A DNA stretch of 64,000 nt. Origin: Roseomonas sp. GC11. Its GTDB lineage: Bacteria > Pseudomonadota > Alphaproteobacteria > Acetobacterales > Acetobacteraceae. Below are positions 7,285 to 14,661 of this stretch, piece after piece (position 1 is the stretch's first letter; the number at the start of each line of letters is the position of its first letter). Location: NCBI RefSeq assembly GCF_024437745.1, contig NZ_JANFNY010000012.1:11692-75691 (forward strand), written 5' to 3'. The notes below the pieces were generated by a model. That model ran no database searches, was not told the DNA's origin, and saw only the letters and a list, made by a program, of their open reading frames with translations. The position numbers were made by a program, and so were the translations under genes.

Positions 7285-9630
7285 TTAATCGCTTTTGCTG
7301 GCCGTCGGATCGCTGAAGGCCATGACGAGTTCCTGGATGCGCTTGGGGTCGCTCTGCTCCATGACGCGGCGGGCGAAGCGGGCGCAGTCATCGATCTTCA
7401 GGGTGCGGACCATCTGCTTCACGCGCGGGATGGCGCTGGCATTCATCGAGAGCGAGCGCAGCCCGAGGCCGAGCAGCAGGGGCACGAGGCGCGGATTGCC
7501 CGCCATCTCGCCGCAGACGGAGACGGGCATGCGCAGGCGCAGCGCCGCCTCGGTGGCGAACTGCATCAGCCGCAGCACGGCCGGGTGCAGCGGGTCGTAG
7601 AGGTGGGAGACCTCGGCCTCCGCGCGGTCCACGGCCAGGGTGTACATGGCGAGGTCATTGGTGCCGATGGCGAAGAAATCCGCCTCCAGCGCGATGGCGT
7701 CGGCGGCGAGGGCCGCGCCCGGCGTCTCGATCATGGCGCCGAGGGGCGGCAGCTTGTCGGGCAGGGGGACGCCCTTGCGGCGCAGGCGGCGGGCGACGCG
7801 CTCATAGATCTCGCGCGCCTGGGCGACCTCGGCCGGGATGGTGACCATGGGCAGCAGGATGCGCACCGGCCCCTGGACGGCGACGCGCAGGATGGCGGCG
7901 AACTGCGCCTCCAGCAATTCGGGCCGCTTCAGCAGCATGCGGATGCCGCGCAGGCCGAGCGCCGGGTTGGGGCCGGAATGGTAAGGCTCGATCCCCTCGG
8001 CCAGGGCCTCGATATCCTTCTCCCCGCCCCAGTCGAGCACGCGGATGGTCACATGGTCCCCCGCCAGGGGGCCGACGATCTGGCTATAGGCCTCGAACTG
8101 CGCATCCTCGTCGGGGAGGTCCTCGCGGTTCATGAAGAGGAACTCGGTGCGCAGCAGGCCGATGCCCTGGGCGCCGGCCTGGGCGATCAGCGGCAGCTCG
8201 GCCGGGATTTCCAGATTGGCCTGGAGGTCCACCTCCTCCCCGTCCAGCGTGACGGAGGGCAGGCGGCGCAGCTTGGCGAGGCGGGCCTTTTCCTTGGCAT
8301 AGGCGGCGAGGGCCTCGCGCCCGGCCTCCAGCGCGGCGGCGCCGGGGCGCAGCACGATGGTGCCGGCGCCGCCATCCAGCACCGCCTCGTCCCCGCGCCG
8401 CGCCGCCTCGGTCAGGCCGGGGCAGGCGAGGACGGAGGGAATGCCCAGCGCGCGCAGCATGATGGCGGTGTGGCCATCGGCGCCGCCTTCCTCGGTGGCG
8501 ACGCCGGCGATGCGCGTGGGGTCGAGCAGCGCGGCATCGGCGGGGGTCAGTTCCTCGGCCACCAGGATGGCGCCGGGGGGCACGTCCTTCAGGCTGCGGA
8601 AGGGGGTGGCGGTGAGGTTGCGGGTGAGGCGGCGGGCGATTTCGCGCACCTCGCCGGCGCGGCGCTTCAGCCCGGCCTTGTCGTCATCCTTGGCGGCCAG
8701 GATGACGGCGGCGATGGCCTCCGCCTCGTCCTGGACGGCGGTCTCGGCGGCCAGCAGTTCCTCGGCGATGCGGCGGCGGGCGCCGCGCAGCAGGCGGCTC
8801 TCCCCCAGCATCAGCGCATAGGCGTCGAGCAGCGGCTCCAGCTCGCCCTGCGCCTCTTCCGGCAGGACGGAGAGGCGGGCCTTGAGCTTGGCCACCTGCT
8901 TGCGGCTGGCGGTGACGGCGTTGGCGAGGCGCTGGCGCTCCGGCTCCACCTGATCGGCGGCGATGCTGCGGCGCGGGGCGAGGGTCGGCACCTCGGAGGT
9001 GTCGAAGACGGCGCCGATGGCCACGCCCGGGCTGATGGCGAGGCCCTTGATCGTCGCCTCGCGCAGCCGGCGGGGCTGGGCGCGCGGCTCGGCCTCGGCG
9101 GCCTCCGGCTCGGGGGCCGGCCTGGCGGCGGCCTTGGCTTCGGTGGCCTTGGCGGTCGGCTTGGGCGCGGCGTCGGGTTCGGGCGCCGGCTTGGCGGCGG
9201 CCTTGGCCTCGGCGGCCTTGGCGGGCGGTTTGGGCGCGGCGTCGGGTTCGGGCGCCGGCTTCGCGGCGGCCTTGGCGGGTGGCTTGGGCGCGGCGTCGGG
9301 CTCGGGCGCCGGCTTCGCGGCGGCCTTGGCCTCGGCGGGCTTCGCCGGGGGTTTCGGCGGGGCCTCGGCCTCGGGGGTGGCCTTGCCGGGGGGCATCTTG
9401 CCCTCGGTGGCCTTGGGAGCAGTCTTGGACGCGGCTTCGGGCACGGGCGTGTCCTTGGCGGAGGTGCTCTTGCCCGCGGTATTGCGGGCGGCGGGCGCGA
9501 CAATGCCGGGCGTGGCCCCGGCCGCCGGGGGTGAGGCGGCGGCCGGTGTGGTCTGGGTGGGCGTGGTCTGGGTGGGTGTGGTCTGGGCGGCGGGGCGGGC
9601 GGTGTCTGCCTTGCGCGCGTCAGTCTTCAT
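7285..9630 (-). CDS. ptsI: Phosphoenolpyruvate-protein phosphotransferase (enzyme I) with long low-complexity N-terminus
   Basis: Enzyme I of a phosphotransferase system: autophosphorylates from PEP and passes phosphate to HPr. Of its 781 aa, residues from about 189 on are a normal EI. They include KGLAISPGVAIG, the HPr-binding helical region, the phosphohistidine loop EEGGADGHTAIMLR (His387), GIGLLRTEFLF in the PEP-binding barrel, and MIETPGA, GTNDLAMYTLAVDR and SVCGEMAG. The first 188 residues are Ala/Pro/Lys-rich tandem repeats with no fold. There is no GAF domain, so it is PtsI- rather than PtsP-like. Its ATG overlaps the HPr stop region by 11 nt, indicating translational coupling. Confidence 0.94.
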   Translation of the reverse strand: MKTDARKADTARPAAQTTPTQTTPTQTTPAAASPPAAGATPGIVAPAARNTAGKSTSAKDTPVPEAASKTAPKATEGKMPPGKATPEAEAPPKPPAKPAEAKAAAKPAPEPDAAPKPPAKAAAKPAPEPDAAPKPPAKAAEAKAAAKPAPEPDAAPKPTAKATEAKAAARPAPEPEAAEAEPRAQPRRLREATIKGLAISPGVAIGAVFDTSEVPTLAPRRSIAADQVEPERQRLANAVTASRKQVAKLKARLSVLPEEAQGELEPLLDAYALMLGESRLLRGARRRIAEELLAAETAVQDEAEAIAAVILAAKDDDKAGLKRRAGEVREIARRLTRNLTATPFRSLKDVPPGAILVAEELTPADAALLDPTRIAGVATEEGGADGHTAIMLRALGIPSVLACPGLTEAARRGDEAVLDGGAGTIVLRPGAAALEAGREALAAYAKEKARLAKLRRLPSVTLDGEEVDLQANLEIPAELPLIAQAGAQGIGLLRTEFLFMNREDLPDEDAQFEAYSQIVGPLAGDHVTIRVLDWGGEKDIEALAEGIEPYHSGPNPALGLRGIRMLLKRPELLEAQFAAILRVAVQGPVRILLPMVTIPAEVAQAREIYERVARRLRRKGVPLPDKLPPLGAMIETPGAALAADAIALEADFFAIGTNDLAMYTLAVDRAEAEVSHLYDPLHPAVLRLMQFATEAALRLRMPVSVCGEMAGNPRLVPLLLGLGLRSLSMNASAIPRVKQMVRTLKIDDCARFARRVMEQSDPKRIQELVMAFSDPTASKSD
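9097..9360 (-). repeat. Coding tandem repeats in the EI N-terminal extension
   Basis: Residues about 91-178 of EI consist of units built from KPAPEPDAAPKPPAKA with an optional AEAKAAA spacer, repeated four to five times. The DNA repeats as well as the protein, so this is a minisatellite-like array. A second short array, PTQTT three times (15-bp units, about 9544-9585), lies nearer the start. Confidence 0.85.
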
Positions 9631-10015
9631 GGAAGCCGGCCTCGATCAGGCCGGCCACCGCATCGAGCGCTTCCTTGGCATCCCACCCCTCGGCTTCCAC
9701 CACGACCTCGCTGCCTTTGCCGGCACCCAGCATCATCAGCCCCATGATGGAACAGGCGGGCACCTTCTGACCATCGCGAGAGACGGTAAGGCAGGCAGAA
9801 AATCGCTCAGCAAGCGAAACGAGCTTGGCGGCGGCGCGGGCATGCAGGCCGCGGCTGTTGATGATGCGCACGCTGCGGCGCAGCACCAGGGGATTGGCCT
9901 CGGCCAGGGCCGGGGCGGCCATGGCCTCGCCCGCCATGCCCTCGCCCGCCATGTCGGACGGGGCGAGGAGCGCGGCGCTCCGCCAGAAACACAGGGGCTG
10001 CGGGTCCAGTCTCAT
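9620..10015 (-). CDS. ptsH: Phosphocarrier protein HPr with N-terminal extension
   Basis: HPr relays phosphate from EI to EIIA-type proteins. The domain starts at about residue 46. His58 in SRGLHARAAAKLV is the EI-dependent site, and Ser89 in ACSIMGLMMLGAGKG is the site used by HPr kinase. A typical HPr is 85-90 aa; this one is 131 aa because a 45-residue Met/Ala/Gly-containing leader precedes the fold. I chose the ATG at 10015 since AAGGAGGAGA stands right before it. Internal ATGs near 9930 could give a shorter form. It lies between EIIA and EI in a five-gene operon. Confidence 0.93.
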   Translation of the reverse strand: MRLDPQPLCFWRSAALLAPSDMAGEGMAGEAMAAPALAEANPLVLRRSVRIINSRGLHARAAAKLVSLAERFSACLTVSRDGQKVPACSIMGLMMLGAGKGSEVVVEAEGWDAKEALDAVAGLIEAGFHED

Positions 10016-10103
10016 GGGCCTGTCTCCTCCTTGGGTGGCGCGGCGCGGGGATGCGCGCCGTGCCACCATGGCTGTGCCGCCCTCTCTCCGGCCCCGGCGG
10101 GGC

Positions 10104-10565
10104 TCAGCCCGCGTTGCGGGCGGGCTCGGCGGCGGGGACGGGCTCGGCCGGGGGCTGGCAGCGGGCCGGCGTCGCGCAGGCAATATAGTGACGCCCGGCG
10201 CGCATGGCATGGTCCACGGCGGGTCCCAGTGGCTCCGCCCCGCGAACCCGCGCAAGCTTGACCAGCATGGGCAGGTTGAGGCCGGCGATCACCTCGATCC
10301 CGCGGCCGGCGGCGAGGCTGTCCTGCGCCACGGCGGTGGCGAGGTTGGAGGGGGTGCCGCCGAACATGTCGGTGAGCAGCACCACGCCATCGCCACTGTC
10401 GACGCGGGCGACGCAGCCGAGGATATCGTGCTTGCGCCCGTCCATGTCGTCCTCCGGCCCGATGCAGACCGTCTCGACCTGCGCCTGGGGGCCGACGACG
10501 TGTTCCATCGCCAGGCGGAACTCCTCGGCCAGGCGGCCATGGCTGACCAGAACCATGCCGATCAT
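10104..10565 (-). CDS. PTS EIIA component, mannose family
   Basis: A 153-aa EIIA of the mannose superfamily. The phosphorylated His9 is in MVLVSHGRLAEEF, and VVLLTDMFGGTPSNLA is the family signature. The last 20 residues are a proline-rich tail. No EIIB, EIIC or EIID permease gene is nearby, so it is more likely a regulatory phosphate acceptor, as in the alphaproteobacterial PTS-Ntr-type clusters, than part of sugar uptake. It starts 13 nt after the rapZ stop; the same operon. Confidence 0.92.
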   Translation of the reverse strand: MIGMVLVSHGRLAEEFRLAMEHVVGPQAQVETVCIGPEDDMDGRKHDILGCVARVDSGDGVVLLTDMFGGTPSNLATAVAQDSLAAGRGIEVIAGLNLPMLVKLARVRGAEPLGPAVDHAMRAGRHYIACATPARCQPPAEPVPAAEPARNAG

Positions 10566-10578
10566 CGGGAATGCGCCA

Positions 10579-11577
10579 TCAGAATGTGCAAGAAGAAGGG
10601 CCCTCCCGACCCGGTTGCGTGGGCGGCGCGGCGGCGCCGTTGCGAAGCTCCGGCCGCGCCGGTGCCCCCGCTGTTATTTCGGTGGCCATTATTCCGGTGA
10701 TCGCCAGTTCGCGGTGGCGGAGATCGACCCGCCACCCTTGTGTGGCGAGATGGGCCGCCAGTCGCTCGGCCACGAGCACGGAGCGGTGCTTGCCGCCCGT
10801 GCAGCCGAGCGCGACGGTGAGATATTTTTTGCCCTCCGCCGCGTAGCGGGGCAACAGCGGGTCTAGCAGCGCCGTCATGCGTTGCCAGAATGGGACGAAT
10901 TCCGGGTCGGCCGTGATGAAGGCGGCCACCGGGGCATCCTGCCCCGTCATCGGGCGCAGCGCCGGGTCGTAATGCGGGTTGCGCAGGAAGCGCAGGTCCA
11001 GCACCAGATCCGCCTCGCGCGGCAGGCCGCGCGGGAAGCCGAAGGAAAGCACGGCCACCGCCATGCCCTCCGGCCCGGCGCCGGTGCGGTAGCGCCGCTC
11101 CACCTGCCGGCGGAGTTCGGGCAGGGGCAGCTCGGTGGTGTCGATCACGGCATCCGCCGCGTCGCGCAGCGGCTCCAGCAGGGCGCGCTCCCGCGCGATG
11201 CCATCGGCCACCGAGCCGCCGAGCGAGCCGCCCGGCGCCAGCGGGTGGCGCCGCCGCGTCTCGGAGAAGCGGCGCAGCAGCACCGCCTCCTCCGCCGTGA
11301 CATAGAGCAGCTCGGGCGCGAGGCCCGGCAGGGCGCGCAGATGGTCGATCCGCCGCAGCAGCCCCGCCGCGTCGAAGCCGCGGGTGCGGGCGTCGATGCC
11401 CACCGCCAGCGGCACATGCGCGCCGCCGGGGGCGGCCTCGCGCACCACCTCCTCCAGGATGGAGAGGGGCGGGTTGTCGATGCTCTCGAAGCCCAGATCC
11501 TCCAGCATGCGCAGGATCGAGGCCTTGCCGGCGCCGGACAGCCCGGTGACGATGACGACAGGCCGCGCCGCGCTCAC
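10579..11577 (-). CDS. rapZ: RNase adapter / nucleotide-binding protein RapZ
   Basis: P-loop protein of the RapZ (YvcJ) family, 332 aa. The Walker A motif is VTGLSGAGKAS close to the N-terminus. LGCTGGKHRSVLVAERLAAHL near the C-terminus is the second family hallmark. In enterobacteria RapZ controls glucosamine-6-phosphate synthase through small RNAs; in other groups its role is less clear. The start is GTG, overlapping the hprK stop in a GTGA, so the two are coupled. It has a C-terminal tail of about 45 residues (rich in A, P, G) beyond the conserved domain. Confidence 0.93.
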   Translation of the reverse strand: MSAARPVVIVTGLSGAGKASILRMLEDLGFESIDNPPLSILEEVVREAAPGGAHVPLAVGIDARTRGFDAAGLLRRIDHLRALPGLAPELLYVTAEEAVLLRRFSETRRRHPLAPGGSLGGSVADGIARERALLEPLRDAADAVIDTTELPLPELRRQVERRYRTGAGPEGMAVAVLSFGFPRGLPREADLVLDLRFLRNPHYDPALRPMTGQDAPVAAFITADPEFVPFWQRMTALLDPLLPRYAAEGKKYLTVALGCTGGKHRSVLVAERLAAHLATQGWRVDLRHRELAITGIMATEITAGAPARPELRNGAAAPPTQPGREGPSSCTF

Positions 11578-12062
11578 GCGGTGAAGGCCCTCTCGAAGGC
11601 CCCCCCGAAGGCCCCGGCGCGCAGGGCCAGCGGGGCGGGGCCGAGGCCCAGCGTGGCCAGGGCCATCTCCAGCCGGGCGGGGGCGGAGGCCTCGAAGCCA
11701 TGCAGCCGCAGGGCGGGCAGCGGGCCGCCCGGCGCGGCGTGGTGGCGCGGCTCGGGCAGGCGGGGGATCTCCTCCCCCTGCGGGCGCAGCTCCACCACGA
11801 GGCGCAGCGGCGCCGGGGCATGCGGCAGCCCCTCCACCAGGCCGAGGCCGCGCAGCTCCAGCATCCCGGCCAGCGACTCGGGGGCATGGGCCAGGGTCTC
11901 GCCGGGGGTGGGGGTGGGCTCCAGCACCACCTGGTCGTCCGCCACCAGGGTCCAGCCCTGGCGCAGCAGGCGCAGCACGAGATCCGACTTGCCGCTTCCG
12001 GGCGGGCCCAGGAACAGGACGCCCGCGCCGTGCAGGGCCGCGCAACTGCCGTGCTGGATCAT
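11574..12062 (-). CDS. hprK: HPr kinase/phosphorylase, short alphaproteobacterial form
   Basis: Serine kinase/phosphatase that modifies Ser of HPr. This 162-aa version starts MIQHGSCAALHGAG and goes straight into Walker A GPPGSGKSD. VADDQV and the HprK signature LELRGLGLVEG follow. The N-terminal domain found in Firmicutes enzymes (about 310 aa in all) is absent, as is usual in Alphaproteobacteria. It is the first gene of the operon hprK-rapZ-EIIA-ptsH-ptsI. An earlier in-frame ATG at 12128 is possible, but homologues start at the MxxHG position. Confidence 0.9.
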   Translation of the reverse strand: MIQHGSCAALHGAGVLFLGPPGSGKSDLVLRLLRQGWTLVADDQVVLEPTPTPGETLAHAPESLAGMLELRGLGLVEGLPHAPAPLRLVVELRPQGEEIPRLPEPRHHAAPGGPLPALRLHGFEASAPARLEMALATLGLGPAPLALRAGAFGGAFERAFTA

Positions 12063-12524
12063 CGCCGAGGACGGGCCCCCCTGAAACTTGCCGAAATATG
12101 GCAGGATCGAGGCGGCTGTAAAAGCCATCCCCCAGGGGCACCGGCAGTTGTCGCCAGGGCGGGCTTTTTGCCCCCAGCGCGAGGGATGGCGCGAGGGGCG
12201 GCGCGGGGAGGGGCGCGGGGAGGGGCGCGGGGAGGCGGGCGCGGAAGGGGGGGCTGCCCGGAAGGGGAAGGGGGCCCATGCTGTGCCTCGGGGTTCGGTC
12301 CTGGACGTGGTGCGGTGGAAGCTTGGGGGGCTTTTCGCGATGGATGGCCCGGCGCCCCGCCAGCAGGCCCGCGTGGCGCGGGGCTGGGGCCGGGGTGCCG
12401 GGAGACCCGCCCAGGGCCTGGCGGAAAGCCAGCGCCCGGGCGCCCTGGCCCCGCCGGGGCCGGGCGCCCGGTCAAGGGGGGCGGCCGTTGCGGGCGGCGG
12501 GGGGTGATGCCACCTTGCGCCACC
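12063..12524. other. Gene-free divergent region between hprK and the threonine dehydratase-like gene
   Basis: About 460 nt of extremely GC-rich DNA with no convincing gene; open frames here are antisense artefacts. It must hold the promoters of both divergent units, but I see no clear -35/-10 pair. It includes a 12-bp tandem repeat at 12201-12235, listed separately. Confidence 0.6.
12201..12235. repeat. 12-bp tandem repeat, about 2.9 copies
   Basis: Unit GCGCGGGGAGGG is repeated perfectly from 12201 to 12235, with degenerate units on both sides. It lies in the divergent intergenic region upstream of hprK. Confidence 0.85.
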
Positions 12525-13496
12525 ATGAGCGAAGAAACCGTCACCATCCGCGCGATCCCGCCCGATGCCGCGGCCATCCGCGCCGCCGCCGGGCGAATCG
12601 CCCCCTGGGTGCGCCGCACGCCGCTGCTCTCCCTGCCGGCCGCCGCGCTGGGCACGCCCTGCGACGTCACGCTGAAGCTGGAACTGCTCCAGGCCAGCGG
12701 CTCCTTCAAGCCGCGCGGAGCCTTCAACCGCATCCTCTCGGCCCGCGCGGCGGGGCTGCTGCCACCGGCCGGGGTCATCGCCGCCTCGGGGGGCAATCAT
12801 GGCGCGGCGGTGGCCTATGCGGCGCGCGCCCTCGGCATCCCGGCCGAGATCTTCGTTCCCGAGATCACCAGCCCGGCCAAGCTGGCCCGCATCCAGTCCT
12901 ATGGCGCAACCCTGGTGCAGGGCGGCGCCACCTATGACGAGGCCCGCCAGGCCAGCGAGGCCCGCGCCGCCGCGACGGGCGCGCTGATCGTCCACGCCTA
13001 TGACCAGCCGGAGGTCCTGGCCGGCCAGGGCACGCTGGCGCTGGAACTGGAGGAGCAGGCGCCGGAACTGACCCATATCCTGGTGGCCACCGGCGGCGGC
13101 GGGCTGATCGGCGGCGTCGCCTCCTGGTATGGCGAGCGGGTGGAGGTCATCAGCGTCGAGCCGGAAGGCTGCCCCACCCTGTTCACCGCCCTGCGCGAGG
13201 GCTACCCGGTGCCCGCCCCGGTGGGCGGCGTGGCGGCGGACAGCCTGGGCGCGCGGCAGGTCGGCCGGCTGATGTTCGAGGTCGCCCGGCGCAATATCGG
13301 CACCGCCCTGCTGGTGCCGGACGAGGCCATCCGCGCCGCCCAGAAGGCGCTGTGGGAACAGGTCCGGCTGGTGGCCGAGCCAGGGGGCGCCACCGCCCTG
13401 GCCGCCCTGCTCTGCGGCGCCTTCGTGCCGCCGGAAGGGGCGCGGGTGGGCGTTGTCGTCTGCGGCAGCAATACCGATCCGGGAAGTGTGGTTTGA
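12525..13496 (+). CDS. Threonine/serine dehydratase-like PLP enzyme
   Basis: Fold-type II PLP enzyme, 323 aa. The PLP lysine is in ASGSFKPRGAFN, the substrate loop is ASGGNHGAAVAYAA, and the phosphate-binding glycine loop is TGGGGLIGGVASW. The length and the absence of a C-terminal ACT domain fit catabolic threonine dehydratase or serine racemase-like enzymes, which deaminate L-Thr/L-Ser to 2-oxoacids. The start is uncertain: an ATG 18 nt upstream has a purine-rich run closer by. It is divergent from hprK and followed by a family A repeat. Confidence 0.88.
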   Translation: MSEETVTIRAIPPDAAAIRAAAGRIAPWVRRTPLLSLPAAALGTPCDVTLKLELLQASGSFKPRGAFNRILSARAAGLLPPAGVIAASGGNHGAAVAYAARALGIPAEIFVPEITSPAKLARIQSYGATLVQGGATYDEARQASEARAAATGALIVHAYDQPEVLAGQGTLALELEEQAPELTHILVATGGGGLIGGVASWYGERVEVISVEPEGCPTLFTALREGYPVPAPVGGVAADSLGARQVGRLMFEVARRNIGTALLVPDEAIRAAQKALWEQVRLVAEPGGATALAALLCGAFVPPEGARVGVVVCGSNTDPGSVV

Positions 13497-13508
13497 GAAA
13501 AGGGGAGA

Positions 13509-13600
13509 GGTTCTTTTTTGAAAAAAAGAACCAAAAAACTTTTTTCAGTTCAGCGGCCCGCCTCAGGCCTGAAGCGGGACGCCAACTGAAAAAAGTCTCC
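13509..13600 (+). repeat. Family A repeat (boxes 1 and 2)
   Basis: Box 1 hairpin GGTTCTTTTTT/AAAAAAGAACC starts 12 nt after the dehydratase stop. AAAAAACTTTTTT and box 2 with a CAGGCCTGA centre follow. Box 3 is missing in this copy. Position fits a terminator of the upstream gene. Confidence 0.78.
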
Positions 13601-13691
13601 TGGCCCGCGCGGGTCTGCCTTGCGGTGATGTGAGCAGGCGGGAGGCGTCCCACCGGCCTAGACTCCGCCCGCCGGGTGCAAGGGATGTCCC

Positions 13692-14147
13692 ATGAGCGAT
13701 GATGAGAAACCCGCGCTGACCGTCCACGGCCTGTTCGTGGAGCGGCAGCAGATCGAGGCGGGCAAGCTGGCGGCGGAGCAGGCCGCCACGCGCCACGCGG
13801 CCGAGGAACTGGCCCGGCAGCGCAAGGCCTTCGAGGCCCGGCCGCTGACCGCGGCGGACCGCAGGGAAATCCAGGACCACATCCGCGCCGCCTTCGACGC
13901 GGGGGAGAAGTCGCTGCAGGTCGTCACCTTCCCCAGCGGCTTCTGCCCGGATGAGGGGCGGCACATCAACCACGCCCTGCCGGGCTGGGAGGATGAACTG
14001 CCGGGCTATGCCCGCCGCGTCTATGAGTTCTGGGATGAGGCGCTGCGCCCCGGTGGCTTTGGCTTCAATGCGCGGGTCATCAGCTACCCGAACGGCATGC
14101 CGGGGGATATCGGCCTGTTCATCACCTGGCCCGAAGCCGATGGCTGA
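13692..14147 (+). CDS. Hypothetical protein
   Basis: A 151-aa soluble protein that I cannot assign. The first half is charged and helical (QQIEAGKLAAEQAATRHAAE, likely a short coiled coil). The second half holds a compact segment with FPSGFCPDEGRHINHALPGW and FNARVISYPNGMPGDIGLFI, which looks like a folded alpha/beta domain. There is no signal peptide or membrane segment. Its stop codon overlaps the start of the following acetyltransferase by 8 nt, so the two are probably co-translated. Confidence 0.8.
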   Translation: MSDDEKPALTVHGLFVERQQIEAGKLAAEQAATRHAAEELARQRKAFEARPLTAADRREIQDHIRAAFDAGEKSLQVVTFPSGFCPDEGRHINHALPGWEDELPGYARRVYEFWDEALRPGGFGFNARVISYPNGMPGDIGLFITWPEADG

Positions 14148-14607
14148 GATCCGCCCCGCCCGGGAGGATGACCTCCCGGGCATGCTGGCGCTCTACCGCC
14201 ACCTGAATGAGCGTGACCCGCCCCTGACGCCGGAGCAGGCCGCCCCGGCCTGGGCCGCGCTGCTGGCGCGCGCCACCGTCTTCGTGGCGGTGGCGGAGGG
14301 CGTGCCGGTGGCCTCCTGCACCCTGGTGGTGGTGCCCAATGTGACTGCGGGCGCGCGTCCCTATGCCCTGGTGGAAAACGTGGTGACCCATGCCGATTGG
14401 CGCCGCCGCGGCCTGGGCCATGCCGTGCTGCGCGCGGCGCTGGAGCAGGCACGCGGGCAGGGCTGCTACAAGGTGATGCTCGCCACCGGCTCGAAAGAGC
14501 CGGGCACGCTGCGCTTCTACGCGGAGGCCGGCTTCACCGGCGGCACCAAGACCTTCTTCGAGTGGCGCGACCTGCCGCCGCGCGCGGCGGGCCCGGCGGT
14601 GGCCTGA
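14140..14607 (+). CDS. GNAT-family N-acetyltransferase
   Basis: A 155-aa acetyl-CoA-dependent acetyltransferase. After the N-terminal IRPAREDDLPGMLALYRHL comes the strand VENVVTHADWRRRGLGHAVL, with the acetyl-CoA pyrophosphate loop R-R-G-L-G-H. A C-terminal FYAEAGFTGGTKTFFEW closes the fold. Substrate unknown. It overlaps the preceding unknown gene by 8 nt, which argues for a functional pair. Confidence 0.88.
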   Translation: MAEIRPAREDDLPGMLALYRHLNERDPPLTPEQAAPAWAALLARATVFVAVAEGVPVASCTLVVVPNVTAGARPYALVENVVTHADWRRRGLGHAVLRAALEQARGQGCYKVMLATGSKEPGTLRFYAEAGFTGGTKTFFEWRDLPPRAAGPAVA

Positions 14608-14661
14608 GGGGGCAGGGGGGCGGGGGGCGTGGTCCCCCGCGGCCACCCACAGAAAGAATGG

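Noticed and set aside
9097-9360. A CRISPR-like array
   Set aside because: Repeats are in frame, contiguous without unique spacers and encode the EI extension; no cas genes are present.
7585-9534. A 649-codon plus-strand frame opposite ptsI, with Gly/Leu repeats
   Set aside because: The Gly-rich repeats are just the complement of the Ala/Pro repeats of EI; no start signal or family match.
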